Source of the DNA: Chalciporus piperatus
Lineage: Eukaryota; Basidiomycota; Agaricomycetes; Boletales; Boletaceae
Length of the DNA stretch: 64,000 nt
Direction of reading: 5' to 3'
Assembly: GCA_038093975.1 (NCBI GenBank)
Contig: JBBPTG010000009.1
Coordinates: 1-64,000, forward strand
Positions 63,625 to 64,000 of this stretch are shown here, piece by piece (within the stretch, counting starts at the first letter, position 1; each line of letters starts with the position of its first letter). A program made the position numbers and the translations under genes. The notes beneath the pieces are model-generated. The model searched no databases and was not told the DNA's origin. It saw only the letters and a list, made by a program, of their open reading frames with translations.

Positions 63625-64000
63625 GGAAGTGAGACAGAGCAGTTAACGCGGTCTCGGTTGAGTCCAGCCATCAGACATACGTCATTGTGTCGATCAGCCG
63701 AAGTCCTGCCTGCTCCTTTTTCGGACACTCATCCCCAGGCGAGACTGTTTACTTCACCGTGTACACCATTCTTCGCAAGCGACACGGGGTGTAATCATTG
63801 TACACCTACGGGGATAATTAATAACGCGATCTTTCTGGAACATGCGAGATACAAATTCGTCTATTCAATATCTTGACAAGGCGATTGGTCACGGTATGAG
63901 CTCGATGTGCCTCCACCTTCAAGTAACTTACCGACACACTCCACTCTGTCTAGGTTCAGTTCATTACTACATATTAGTATCAGTCCTGCAATGGAGGGAC
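63625..64000. other. Promoter side of DNA ligase I, no gene seen
   Basis: A CGCG core in aacgcgg lies at about 63645-63651, some 20 bp upstream of the ligase ATG, and another in aacgcga near 63820. These are one-base variants of an MCB box. No coding frame is supported to the window end. Confidence 0.4.

Overview
The window is nuclear DNA of a filamentous basidiomycete, most likely an Agaricomycete. The evidence is genes cut by many 45-70 bp GT-AG introns, fungal-specific genes (elongation factor 3, MIA40, an EMI1-type protein) and a transposon set (Ty3 chromovirus, Copia, Plavaka, Tnp2/CACTA, Helitron) typical of mushroom genomes. I derived exon structures by hand from splice signals, frame continuity and known protein families; where the exon sum is a multiple of three with no internal stop I treat the model as good. 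All family assignments are from recognition of motifs, not from a search.

The left 25.4 kb is a transposon compartment. It starts with the 3' part of a Ty3/gypsy chromovirus (1-4193) that sits inside the chromodomain of a second chromovirus. Then come gene-poor DNA (about 5.0-7.8 kb), remnants of a tyrosine recombinase (7.8-8.2 kb) and a Plavaka transposase (8.3-9.9 kb), a zinc-binding/coiled-coil gene (10.9-11.7 kb), a broken Copia element (12.5-15.4 kb), unassigned decayed sequence (15.4-18.4 kb) and a Tnp2 transposase relic (18.4-19.8 kb). The compartment ends with a nearly complete Helitron (19996-25422) that has both termini, a Rep-helicase gene with four introns and a second gene for a probable OB-fold protein. 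Its 5' end lies only 155 bp from the MIA40 start codon.

The right 38.4 kb is gene-dense and mostly housekeeping: MIA40 (mitochondrial import), MCM2 (replicative helicase), an EMI1-like protein sharing a 128 bp divergent promoter with MCM2, a broken alpha/beta-hydrolase, a formate/nitrite transporter, a nuclear-type coiled-coil protein with a C-terminal HPD motif, a GTPBP1-type GTPase, a membrane-anchored GH18 chitinase, elongation factor 3, a homeobox factor, an NDR/LATS-family kinase, a C2H2 factor, a BolA protein, an uncharacterised protein and DNA ligase I. MCM2 and DNA ligase I are both S-phase genes; the MCM2/EMI1 promoter carries a palindrome of two MCB boxes.

The most notable points are the Helitron with a companion ssDNA-binding-like gene, a gag/protease/pol layout with a canonical -1 slippery site in the chromovirus, the MCB palindrome, and several extreme splicing features: 12-23 nt exons, a 22 nt intron, GC-AG introns and stop-free 3n introns.
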